From positions 558,001 to 622,000 of the forward strand of contig NZ_LWID01000001.1 of the NCBI RefSeq assembly GCF_029783845.1: a DNA stretch of 64,000 bases, read 5' to 3'. Source of the DNA: Volucribacter amazonae. Its GTDB lineage: Bacteria; Pseudomonadota; Gammaproteobacteria; Enterobacterales; Pasteurellaceae. The notes below the pieces were generated by a model. That model worked only from the letters and a program-made list of their open reading frames with translations. It did not search any database and was not told the DNA's origin. The position numbers were made by a program, and so were the translations under genes. This document shows, piece after piece, positions 53,266-61,517 of this stretch (position 1 is its first letter; each line of letters starts with the position of its first letter).

Positions 53266-56200
53266 CTACCATTGATAACCAACACCAGCCCCTACGGTAT
53301 AATCGCCTTGTGTTGTTGCACCTGCATTCAATTTAATAATTACTTTATTATTATCACTTGCACGAGAATAACCCACTGCAACAGCACTCTGACCGCTGTA
53401 ATGACCTACACCAACCCCTAGCATACTTGCACCCGGCATAGTTACTTGAGGAATATTGGCCACTGCAACAGCACCTGCCACACCCGCTTTCAACTTACGG
53501 TTTACACGATCGATCTTACTATTTAATTTTGTTTCAGATTCAGAGATCATGGACTTCACTTGACCAAGATTAGTTGCATCAGTGTCATTTACTGCTGCGG
53601 CAACATTCGTAATCCGACGCTCATTGCCTGCACTACCCACTGAAACCGTATTTTCTTCATTAGCAACAGAACCTGCACCAATCGCCACAGAATTATTGGC
53701 ACTTGCAGTGGCATTTGCACCTACTGCCGTAGCATTTGCCGCTGAAGCTGTTGCATTCGCACCTGTTGCCGTAGCGTTAGACGATGAAGCCACTGAGTTA
53801 GCCCCCGTTGCCGTTGCATCTTCCGCTGAGGCTGTCGCATTTGCACCAGTCGCTGTCGCATTCGCAGCCGAAGCAGTAGCATTTGCACCTGTTGCGGTGG
53901 TATTTTCCGCTGTAGCGTTAGCTTGATAACCAAAAGCTGAAGCATTCGTTGCATTAGCAGTTGCATTTACGCCATATTGAGTAGTGGTATCATCATCGTC
54001 TGCCGCAATTCCCGAATTGTTAATGATCGTAGAAACTTCTGCAACAGTAGATACCGCAGAACTTGCTGCACTACTTGCCTCTGTCGCAGAACTTGCTGCT
54101 GAACTTGCTGCACTACTTGCTTCTGAGGCAGAGCTTGAGGCTGAACTTGCCGAGCTACTTGCTTCTGTGGCAGAGCTTGAGGCTGAACTTGCCGAGCTGC
54201 TTGCTTCTGAGGCAGAGCTTGAGGCTGAGCTGGCTGAACTACTTGCTTCTGCTGCTGAGCTTGAGGCTGAACTTGCCGAGCTACTTGCTTCTGTGGCTGA
54301 GCTTGAGGCTGAGCTGGCTGAGCTACTTGCTTCTGAGGCAGAGCTTGAGGCTGAGCTGGCTGAACTACTTGCTTCTGCTGCTGAGCTTGAGGCTGAGCTG
54401 GCTGAGCTACTTGCTTCTGTGGCAGAGCTTGAGGCTGAGCTGGCTGAGCTACTTGCTTCTGCTGCTGAGCTTGAGGCTGAGCTGGCTGAGCTACTTGCTT
54501 CTGTGGCTGAGCTTGAGGCTGAACTTGCTGAGCTACTTGCTTCTGCTGCTGAGCTTGAGGCTGAGCTGGCTGAGCTACTTGCTTCTGTGGCAGAGCTTGA
54601 CGCAGAGCTTGCTGAACTACTTGCTTCTGAGGCAGAGCTTGACGCAGAGCTTGCTGAACTACTTGCTTCTGAGGCAGAGCTTGAGGCTGAGCTGGCTGAG
54701 CTACTTGCTTCTGAGGCAGAGCTTGAGGCTGAGCTGGCCGAACTACTTGCTTCTGTGGCAGAGCTTGAGGCTGAGCTGGCTGAGCTACTTGCTTCTGTGG
54801 CTGAGCTTGAGGCTGAGCTAGCTGAGCTACTTGCTTCTGTGGCTGAGCTTGACGCAGAGCTTGCTGAACTGCTGGCTTCTGAGGCAGAGCTTGAGGCTGA
54901 GCTGGCTGAGCTGCTTGCTTCTGTGGCAGAGCTTGAGGCTGAACTTGCTGAGCTACTTGCTTCTGTGGCTGAGCTTGACGCAGAGCTTGCTGAGCTGCTT
55001 GCTTCTGAGGCTGAGCTTGACGCAGAGCTTGCTGAGCTGCTTGCTTCTGTAGCAGAGCTTGAGGCTGAGCTGGCTGAGCTGCTTGCTTCTGTGGCAGAGC
55101 TTGAGGCTGAGCTGGCTGAGCTGCTTGCTTCTGCTGCTGAACTTGAAGCTGAGCTGGCTGAGCTACTTGCATTAGCTGCTGAGCTTGAAGCTGAACTCGC
55201 TGATGCATTTGCTGCATCTGCTGCAGTGCTTGCTAGTGTTGCCGAAATGCTAGCGAAAGAAGCAGAAGAACTTGCATTAGTTGCAGAGCTTGCCGCTTCT
55301 GTTGCGGAACTTGCTGCACTGCTAGCTGAAGAGCTTGCACTAGATGCTGAACTTGCCGCATTACTTGCAGAACTGCTCGCCTCTACTGCTGAACTTGCCG
55401 CTTCACTAGCAGACGTACTTGCATTTGCCGCTGATGAGCTAGCTTGCTCCGCTGAACTGCTTGCGTTCGCTGCTGATGAACTGGCTTGCTCTGCTGAACT
55501 GCTTGCATTGGCTGCTGATGAGCTAGCTTGCTCTGCTGAACTGCTTGCGTTCGCTGCTGATGAGCTGGCTTGCTCTGCTGAACTGCTTGCATTGGCTGCT
55601 GATGAGCTGGCTTGCTCTGCTGAACTGCTTGCATTGGCTGCTGATGAGCTGGCTTGCTCTGCTGAACTGCTTGCATTGGCTGCTGATGAGCTGGCTTGCT
55701 CTGCTGAACTGCTTGCATTGGCTGCTGATGAGCTAGCTTGCTCTGCTGAACTGCTTGCATTCGCTGCTGATGAACTCGCACTACTTGCTGAACTACTTGC
55801 ATTAGCCGCTGATGAGCTCGCACTGCTTGCTGAGCTGCTTGCATTAGTGGCAGCATTTGAGGCTTCTACTGCTGAGCTAGCCGCACTGCTCGCTGAACTA
55901 CTTGCGTTCGCCGCTGATGAACTCGCACTGCTTGCTGAACTGCTTGCATTGGCTGCTGATGAGCTAGCTTGCTCTGCTGAACTACTTGCATTCGCTGCTG
56001 ATGAACTCGCACTACTTGCTGAACTGCTTGCATTGGCTGCTGATGAGCTGGCTTGCTCTGCTGAACTACTTGCATTGGCTGCTGATGAGCTAGCTTGTTC
56101 CGCTGAACTGCTTGCGTTCGCTGCTGATGAGCTGGCTTGTTCCGCTGAACTGCTTGCGTTCGCTGCTGATGAGCTAGCTTGCTCTGCTGAACTACTTGCA

Positions 56201-58731
56201 TTCGCTGCTGATGAACTCGCACTGCTTGCTGAGCTGCTTGCATTAGCCGCTGATGAGCTCGCACTACTTGCTGAACTACTTGCATTAGCTGCAGCATTTG
56301 AGGCTTCTACTGCTGAACTAGCCGCACTGCTCGCTGAACTACTTGCGTTCGCTGCTGATGAACTCGCACTACTTGCTGAACTGCTTGCATTAGCCGCTGA
56401 TGAGCTCGCACTACTTGCTGAACTGCTTGCATTAGCTGCTGATGAACTCGCATTACTTGCTGAAGTACTTGCATTAGCGGCAGCATTTGAGGCTTCTACT
56501 GCTGAACTAGCCGCACTACTCGCTGAACTACTTGCATTAGCCGCTGATGAGCTAGCACTGCTTGCAGAAGTACTTGCACTGCTCGCTGAGGTGCTAGCAC
56601 TACTTGCAGAAGTGCTTGCACTGCTAGCAGAAGTACTTGCTGATTCTGCTGATGTACTTGCATTTGCTGCTGAACTACTTGCGTTAGCCGCAGAAGTACT
56701 TGCCGCAGCCGCTGCGGTTGATGCTGTTGAGGCGGCTTCTTCAATTTTTGTTAAGTTTTCAGAAACCGTTGTTGAAGCGGCTTCCGCAATAGAAACAGCA
56801 CTAGAGGCAGCCGAACTCGCCGCCGTAGCGGTGGATACGGCAGTAGAAATATTGCTTAAAGTAGATTCGGATAAACCATAAGTAATAGTACCATTTGCAT
56901 CCGTTGAAACGGTTAAGCCATCGCTTGCAGCAAAGGTAATATTATTATTTTCAGATAAACTCCAAGTCTTCGCTGTACTTGTTGTTCCATCAGAATTAGC
57001 GACATTAAAGGTATAACTACGACTATTTAAAGCCGCCACTGCTGTACTTGCCGCATTAGCTGTACTATTTGCCGTATTTGCGGTGGTATTTGCGGTATTC
57101 GCTGTGGTATTCGCTGTATTTGCGGTAGTATTTGCAGTATTTGCAGTATTATTAGCGGTGGTTGCCGTTGATAATGCAGTGCTTGCCGTATTATTAGCTG
57201 TGGTTGCTGTTGATAATGCTGTACTTGCAGTACTATTAGCTGCTGTTGCTGTGGCTTGTGCGGCTGCAGCGACTGTACTTGCGGTATTTGCCGTTGTCTG
57301 TGCATTTGCAGCTGCCGTACTTGCGGTATTTGCCGTTGTTTGTGCATTTGACGCCGCTGTGCTTGCCGCATTTGCCGTTGTTTGTGCATTTGACGCTGCT
57401 GTGCTTGCCGCATTTGCGGTAGAATTTGCCGTTGAGGCTGTGGCATTTACTGCATCAATGGCTTGATAAGCGGCATATAATTGTGAGCCATTAATCGCAT
57501 CTGTTGAGGTCGCTGAAACTTCGCCAGCTGAAACATACTTAATTTGACGGGTAGATGTGCTATTGCCCACAGAAACAACCCCTGAAGAAGTTGATCCTGC
57601 AAAATTATAAGTTGTACCTGCAAGTGTAACATTTGTTGTATTCGTTGTACTTACGCTTGTGGTTGTTGAATTTGATCCTAAAGCCACGCTATTGCTATCT
57701 GAAGCAGTAGCATTATAACCTAAAGCTAAACTATCAGCAGCTGAAGCGGTGGCATTAGCACCTAATACTGTTGCATTTGCTGCTAAAGCATTAGCCGCAT
57801 AACCCACAGCTACACTATTACTGCTATTTGCATTTGCATTTGCCCCTAAAGCAGTTGCATTAGCACCTGAGGCATTAGAATAATTACCAACTGCCGTAGC
57901 ATTATTGGCAGTTGCACTAGAACGATTACCCACTGCCACTGATCCTGTACCATTGGCAGAAGCTGTTCTACCAATAGCCACAGCCCCTTCCTTAGTAGCA
58001 TTAGCTTCAATACCTAAAGCAATAGCACTCACATTAGTTGCATTTGAACTAGCACCAATCGCAATTGATGAATTTGCAGTCGCATTACTTGCTCGACCGA
58101 TAGCAATGGCATTTACACCATTCGCAACCGAATTAGAAATAGCAATAGAACCATTACCTGTTGCTGTAGCATTTGCTAATGCAACAGAATAATCTCCTGA
58201 GGCAATACCTCCACCTTGAGCAAAAGAAGAATTACCCGTTGCATTAGAGTTTGATAACGCTGTTGCATTAGCACCTGTCGCATATCCCCAACCAACAGAA
58301 ACAGCAGAGCTACCATTTGCTGCCCCACCACCGATTACCACCGCAGAAGCTCCATTAGCAGTACCAGCCGCACCAATGGCTACAGTATTCGCATTACCAG
58401 TAGCCGATGTAGTACCTGTCCCTACAACTAGACCTTGAGTGGAATTATAAATAACGGATACTCCACCACTAATATTATTATTCGTATTTCCTGTTACAGC
58501 ATAAGCATTATTTGGAACCCAAACGGATAAGGCTAAACTTGTAACCGTACCTAAAGCACAAGCCGTTTTTTTCAATCTATCATTAATTCCTGCTAAAGAA
58601 AGAAAATCGCCCTCTTTCTCGCTCACGTCTTCACTGGAAGAACTGGATTTGCTATAACCTTTCGCTAACTCAGAAGCAACAATCCATTGTCCTAACGATG
58701 CATTCCATACGGTTTTAAAAATCTTATTCAT
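53266..58731 (-). CDS. trimeric autotransporter adhesin with Ser/Ala-rich stalk
   Basis: About 1,820 residues. Order: extended signal peptide region (NKIFKTVWNASLGQWIVASE), signal helix ending near NAYA (about 78); a YadA-type beta-roll head with many AIG/AVG/ALG repeats (about 105-360); a neck (RQIKYVSAGEVSATSTDAIN, about 395-420); a TAN/TAS stalk (430-565); a small beta domain (YTFNVANSDG...TITYGLS); a Ser/Ala stalk of 14-residue units (about 660-1560); a second head-like region rich in NATA and AVGANATA (1580-1700); a neck (RRITNVAAAVNDTDATNLGQ); and a four-strand membrane anchor ending GYQW. I chose ATG at 58731 (canonical start MNKIF, AGAG upstream) over GTG at 58740. It should trimerize and act in adhesion. 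Its stalk is a likely glycosylation target. Confidence 0.92.
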   Translation of the reverse strand: MNKIFKTVWNASLGQWIVASELAKGYSKSSSSSEDVSEKEGDFLSLAGINDRLKKTACALGTVTSLALSVWVPNNAYAVTGNTNNNISGGVSVIYNSTQGLVVGTGTTSATGNANTVAIGAAGTANGASAVVIGGGAANGSSAVSVGWGYATGANATALSNSNATGNSSFAQGGGIASGDYSVALANATATGNGSIAISNSVANGVNAIAIGRASNATANSSIAIGASSNATNVSAIALGIEANATKEGAVAIGRTASANGTGSVAVGNRSSATANNATAVGNYSNASGANATALGANANANSSNSVAVGYAANALAANATVLGANATASAADSLALGYNATASDSNSVALGSNSTTTSVSTTNTTNVTLAGTTYNFAGSTSSGVVSVGNSTSTRQIKYVSAGEVSATSTDAINGSQLYAAYQAIDAVNATASTANSTANAASTAASNAQTTANAASTAASNAQTTANTASTAAANAQTTANTASTVAAAAQATATAANSTASTALSTATTANNTASTALSTATTANNTANTANTTANTANTTANTANTTANTANSTANAASTAVAALNSRSYTFNVANSDGTTSTAKTWSLSENNNITFAASDGLTVSTDANGTITYGLSESTLSNISTAVSTATAASSAASSAVSIAEAASTTVSENLTKIEEAASTASTAAAAASTSAANASSSAANASTSAESASTSASSASTSASSASTSASSASTSASSASSSAANASSSASSAASSAVEASNAAANASTSASNASSSAANASSSASSASSSAANASSSASSASSSAANASSSASSAASSAVEASNAAANASSSASSASSSAANASSSASSASSSAANASSSAEQASSSAANASSSAEQASSSAANASSSAEQASSSAANASSSAEQASSSAANASSSASSASSSAANASSSAEQASSSAANASSSASSASSSAANASSSASSAASSAVEASNAATNASSSASSASSSAANASSSASSASSSAANASSSAEQASSSAANASSSAEQASSSAANASSSAEQASSSAANASSSAEQASSSAANASSSAEQASSSAANASSSAEQASSSAANASSSAEQASSSAANASSSAEQASSSAANASTSASEAASSAVEASSSASNAASSASSASSSASSAASSATEAASSATNASSSASFASISATLASTAADAANASASSASSSAANASSSASSASSSAAEASSSASSASSSATEASSSASSASSSATEASSSASSASSSASEASSSASSASSSATEASSSASSASSSATEASSSASSASSSASEASSSASSASSSATEASSSASSASSSATEASSSASSASSSATEASSSASSASSSASEASSSASSASSSASEASSSASSASSSASEASSSASSASSSATEASSSASSASSSAAEASSSASSASSSATEASSSASSASSSAAEASSSASSASSSATEASSSASSASSSAAEASSSASSASSSASEASSSASSASSSATEASSSASSASSSAAEASSSASSASSSASEASSSASSASSSATEASSSASSASSSASEASSAASSAASSATEASSAASSAVSTVAEVSTIINNSGIAADDDDTTTQYGVNATANATNASAFGYQANATAENTTATGANATASAANATATGANATASAEDATATGANSVASSSNATATGANATASAANATAVGANATASANNSVAIGAGSVANEENTVSVGSAGNERRITNVAAAVNDTDATNLGQVKSMISESETKLNSKIDRVNRKLKAGVAGAVAVANIPQVTMPGASMLGVGVGHYSGQSAVAVGYSRASDNNKVIIKLNAGATTQGDYTVGAGVGYQW
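54060..56740 (-). repeat. 42-bp coding minisatellite (adhesin stalk)
   Basis: Tandem units of about 42 bp, each encoding 14 residues. Main types are ASSSAANASSSAEQ in the N-terminal half and ASSSASSASSSATE (or ASE, AAE) in the C-terminal half. Units differ at silent positions. I estimate 60 or more. The unit keeps the frame, so gain or loss of units changes only stalk length. Confidence 0.9.
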
Positions 58732-58816
58732 ATTGTTCACTCTAAACTAGTAAATTGCAGCGAAATAAAAAAAGAGCAACAAAGCTCCTTTACGCACAAT
58801 TTAATTTACTCATCAT

Positions 58817-58833
58817 ATGTTTTAGTAAAACAT
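58817..58833. promoter_or_regulatory. perfect palindrome in the adhesin upstream region
   Basis: ATGTTTTAGTAAAACAT: 8-bp arms around one base, 86-102 bp before the adhesin ATG. It could be an operator; on the plus strand T6 follows, so a weak terminator is also possible. Confidence 0.35.
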
Positions 58834-58886
58834 TTTTTCTCACAATATTTCGATATTTATTGTGGAGTTTTACGCTATTAAATAAA

Positions 58887-58937
58887 TTGTTACATCTGCT
58901 AAGCAATCATTTCTATTTTGCTGAAACGATGTAACAA
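58887..58937 (-). promoter_or_regulatory. structured inverted repeat upstream of the adhesin
   Basis: Outer 10-bp arms TTGTTACATC/GATGTAACAA, a 5-by-5 internal loop, then inner arms AGCAA/TTGCT and an 11-base loop. It is 155-205 bp upstream of the start codon and could be a leader RNA hairpin or protein-binding site. Confidence 0.4.
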
Positions 58938-59036
58938 ATTGATGGCTATTTTATAGACCAATAGAAAAATGAAAATATTATTTACCCTTCTTTTACTTTT
59001 ATACAAAATACTTATTACTTATATAAATGTAAATTA

Positions 59037-59045
59037 CCCCCCCCC
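59037..59045. repeat. C9/G9 homopolymer upstream of the adhesin
   Basis: Nine C on the plus strand (nine G on the adhesin coding strand) in an otherwise AT-rich stretch, about 306 bp upstream of the adhesin start. Tracts of this length slip readily. The stretch 58732-59336 holds no other gene I can support. Confidence 0.8.
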
Positions 59046-59339
59046 GAGTGTAAATTTACTTATAAGCTAAGAAAACAAATGAATAAAATAAATACAACAA
59101 GAAACAAAAATAACATAACCCATTGACTTACAAGAGAAAATAAAAACACAGAAAATAAAATTAAAATAACATTGATTCTTATTACTAAATCACATTACTT
59201 TAAAAAAGTATATAAACAAACAGATACAATAAAGGTTTTACTTAAACTAAAAGCTCAAACCTATTTTAACAATAAATTAAATCTATATTAACCTATTCTA
59301 ATTGACTTATTTATACTTAAATATAATATATCCTATTTG

Positions 59340-59373
59340 TATAGTTATCCCAATTTAAATTGAAACGGCTATA
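59340..59373. repeat. palindromic repeat element, minimal copy
   Basis: TATAGTTATCCCAATTTAAA runs straight into the opposite end TTGAAACGGCTATA. Only the two ends remain, giving a 34-bp palindrome. Confidence 0.7.
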
Positions 59374-59470
59374 TTTTGGCGTTAAAGGGCGGTGGGTTTT
59401 GGGATTTTTTTGCTGTTCAGCGGAGAGAATACGGAAAACAGAGGACAGAATAATAGATACACTGATAAAA

Positions 59471-59576
59471 TATAGTCGTTTCAATTTAAAATGAGACAAG
59501 GCGGTACGCCGAAGACAGTACAAGTAGTACGGCGAGGCGTACCAACGCCGTATCATTTTAAATTGAAACGACTATA
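59471..59576 (+). repeat. palindromic repeat element, copy 10 (best-preserved, 106 bp)
   Basis: The terminal inverted repeats are perfect over 24 bases (starting TATAGTCGTTTCAATTTAAA). The core holds GGCGGTACGCCG and CGGCGAGGCGTACC. This copy is the best reference for the family. Confidence 0.9.
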
Positions 59577-59718
59577 ATAACCTTTAAAAGTGCGGTTAGT
59601 TTTTATATTTTTTTACGATAGTTGCTCTGATTTCACTAACCGTTTCCGCTGTTCAGAGAACAGAATAATGGATAGGCAAATTAAGTGAATATTCAACAAT
59701 AACACCAAAAAACAACAT

Positions 59719-60036
59719 TTATTTCAAGGCATTTTCCCAGAATATATCCTTATACCAATCCTTTGGCATACCCATATTTTGTATTGAAACATTAGGGTAT
59801 TTATCCATTAAATTTTTCAATCTTTTTGCCCAAGATGTATGTGGATTAATAGTATATAAAATAGTTTGTAAGGCGATTAAAACAGAATAAATTCGTGTTT
59901 TATAATTGATATTTAAATGAGGTTCAAATTTTAACCATTTTACCTCGTTAGACTGCGGTACTTTAGGGATAATTCACCTAATATTCTGCTTTGCCATTCA
60001 ACAATCAAGTCATCAGTATTTTTTAGCAGATTTAAC
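59719..60036 (-). pseudogene. remnant of an Abi_2-family (abortive infection) gene
   Basis: Translation of the minus strand from about 59960 gives VPQSNEVKWLKFEPHLN, then TRIYSVLIALQTILYTINPH, LKNLMDKYPNVSIQNMGMPK and DWYKDIFWENALK before a TAA. This is the C-terminal signature of Abi-like (AbiD/AbiF) proteins (...NPNNNFKxRLxxLLxKYP...MGFPxDW). Just upstream the match continues in another frame (NTDDLIVEWQSRILGELSLK), and a stop interrupts it farther up. The N-terminal half is missing. A decayed phage-defence gene is the simplest reading. Confidence 0.6.
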
Positions 60037-60158
60037 AAATTTTATGATTTACTCCATAAAAAAACTGCCAATTTGTGCATTTACATTGCTGTATAGAGGC
60101 ATGGCAGGCGTGTTGGCTGAATTATATGATAAGGTAGAAAAAGAAAGCGAGTAGAAAG

Positions 60159-60240
60159 TATAACCGTTTCAATTTAAATAACACAAGGCGATACGGCAAG
60201 GCATACCAAGGCTGTATTATTTTAAAGTGGGGCGACTATA
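60159..60240 (+). repeat. palindromic repeat element, copy 11 (overlaps the sotB 3' end)
   Basis: About 82 bp from TATAACCGTTTCAATTTAAA to AAGTGGGGCGACTATA. Its right end encodes the last seven residues and the stop of sotB. Confidence 0.85.
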
Positions 60241-61398
60241 ACGCCAATGTACCCATAAAAATAATAGGATACCCAGGCTAGCCGTTATTCCTCCAACCAA
60301 ACCAATTTGTGCCAAGCCAAGATGCTGCATTACTTGATTACCCACTAACGCTCCAGCCCCTATGCCGATATTGTAAATGCCAGAATAAATAGACATTGCC
60401 ACATCAGTGGCGTCTGGAGCAAGTTGTAATACCCTTACTTGTAAACTTAAACCAATCCCTGCAATACCAATGCCCCAAATAAAAATCAAGATAAACATTG
60501 CAATATTGTGGTGGCTTAATGGCAATAACAGTAATAGCGAAGCAACCAATAAGCCTAATAACAACAATAAGAATTTATTAGGACTAAAACGGTAACAACG
60601 GTTAAAAATAAGGCTGGCGGTAATGCCTGATAAACCAAACACCAATAATAAAGAGGTTGCCATTGTGCCTGACATTTGGCTAATGTTAAGAACAAAGGGT
60701 TCAATATAACTATATGCGGTAAAATGGGCGGTAACAATAATAATGGTCAGTAAATATAATCCCACCAAGAGCGGACGTTTAAATAATAGGGGAATACTGC
60801 GGACTGACCCCACATTTTTGCTCGGCAAGCTCGGTAACAAGCGAATCATCACCAACATAATCAACAATGCCGATATACCAATTAACGCAAAGGTCATTCG
60901 CCAACCAAACCATTGCCCTATAAGCCGTCCAAGGGGTAAACCTAATACTAAAGCTAATGCTGTGCCTAATGCCAATAAGGCAAGGGCTTGTGTCTTTTTA
61001 TCTTTGGGCGCAACTCGTACCACTAAGGAAGCGGTAATTGACCAAAATAAGGCGTGTGCCAAAGCAACCCCAATACGCCCTAATAATAAAATCCAAAAGT
61101 TCCACGCTAAAACCGTAATAATATGCCCAACGATAAATAATAAAAAGATTTTGGTAAGTAAACGCCGCCGCTCTAATTTGGCGGTTGCCAACATAAAGGG
61201 TAAGGACATTAGCGATACTATCCAAGCATAAACCGTTATCATTAATCCTGTTTGCGATACAGGCATCGCAAATCCTTGGGCAATATCAGACAATAATGCC
61301 ACAGGGATAAATTCTGTGGTATTAAAAATAAAGGCAGCACAAGCAAATGCAATCACACGATAATAGCCAATGCGTTGTGCTTGTTGTTTGGATAGCAT
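60217..61398 (-). CDS. sotB: sugar efflux transporter SotB (MFS)
   Basis: About 393 residues and twelve membrane helices; it exports sugars such as arabinose or IPTG in E. coli. Seen: FIFNTTEFIPVALLSDIAQGF, MITVYAWIVSLMSLPFMLAT, GRIGVALAHALFWSITASLV and ALGTALALVLGLPLGRLIGQ. I chose ATG at 61398 (MLSKQQAQ) with GGGGAAGA upstream. The last seven codons (YSRPTLK) and the TAA come from a palindromic repeat element, so the native C-terminus has been replaced. Another repeat copy lies in its leader. Confidence 0.88.
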   Translation of the reverse strand: MLSKQQAQRIGYYRVIAFACAAFIFNTTEFIPVALLSDIAQGFAMPVSQTGLMITVYAWIVSLMSLPFMLATAKLERRRLLTKIFLLFIVGHIITVLAWNFWILLLGRIGVALAHALFWSITASLVVRVAPKDKKTQALALLALGTALALVLGLPLGRLIGQWFGWRMTFALIGISALLIMLVMIRLLPSLPSKNVGSVRSIPLLFKRPLLVGLYLLTIIIVTAHFTAYSYIEPFVLNISQMSGTMATSLLLVFGLSGITASLIFNRCYRFSPNKFLLLLLGLLVASLLLLLPLSHHNIAMFILIFIWGIGIAGIGLSLQVRVLQLAPDATDVAMSIYSGIYNIGIGAGALVGNQVMQHLGLAQIGLVGGITASLGILLFLWVHWRYSRPTLK

Positions 61399-61429
61399 AA
61401 TATCTTCCCCAAAAATCACTAAACAGAGA

Positions 61430-61464
61430 TATAGTCGTTTCAATTTAAAAGTGTAACGACTATA
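61430..61464. repeat. palindromic repeat element, minimal copy upstream of sotB
   Basis: TATAGTCGTTTCAATTTAAA joined directly to GTGTAACGACTATA: 35 bp of two ends with no core, between sotB and the rpsI terminator. Confidence 0.8.
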
Positions 61465-61477
61465 AAAAACAATAAAA

Positions 61478-61500
61478 AACCCCTTGCATAACAAGGGGTT
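61478..61500 (-). terminator. intrinsic terminator after rpsI
   Basis: Arms AACCCCTTG and CAAGGGGTT around a five-base loop, followed on the minus strand by TTTTTTATTGTTTTTTA. Confidence 0.9.
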
Positions 61501-61517
61501 GGATATTGAAAAAACGA

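Noticed and set aside
54060..56740. Tandem repeats considered as a CRISPR array
   Set aside because: Repeats run without unique spacers and encode the adhesin stalk in frame.
53984..56881. A 965-codon open frame on the plus strand opposite the adhesin stalk
   Set aside because: It only mirrors the 42-bp repeat units (AELLAS/ELAELLA repeats), has no ribosome site and lies wholly antisense to a well-supported gene.
59317..59556. A 79-codon minus-strand open frame
   Set aside because: It reads through two palindromic repeat copies and has no recognisable protein features.
60044..60154. A 36-codon plus-strand frame (MIYSIKKLPICAFTLLYRGM...)
   Set aside because: No ribosome site or known family; it lies over decayed sequence next to the Abi remnant and may itself be a relic, so I do not call a gene.
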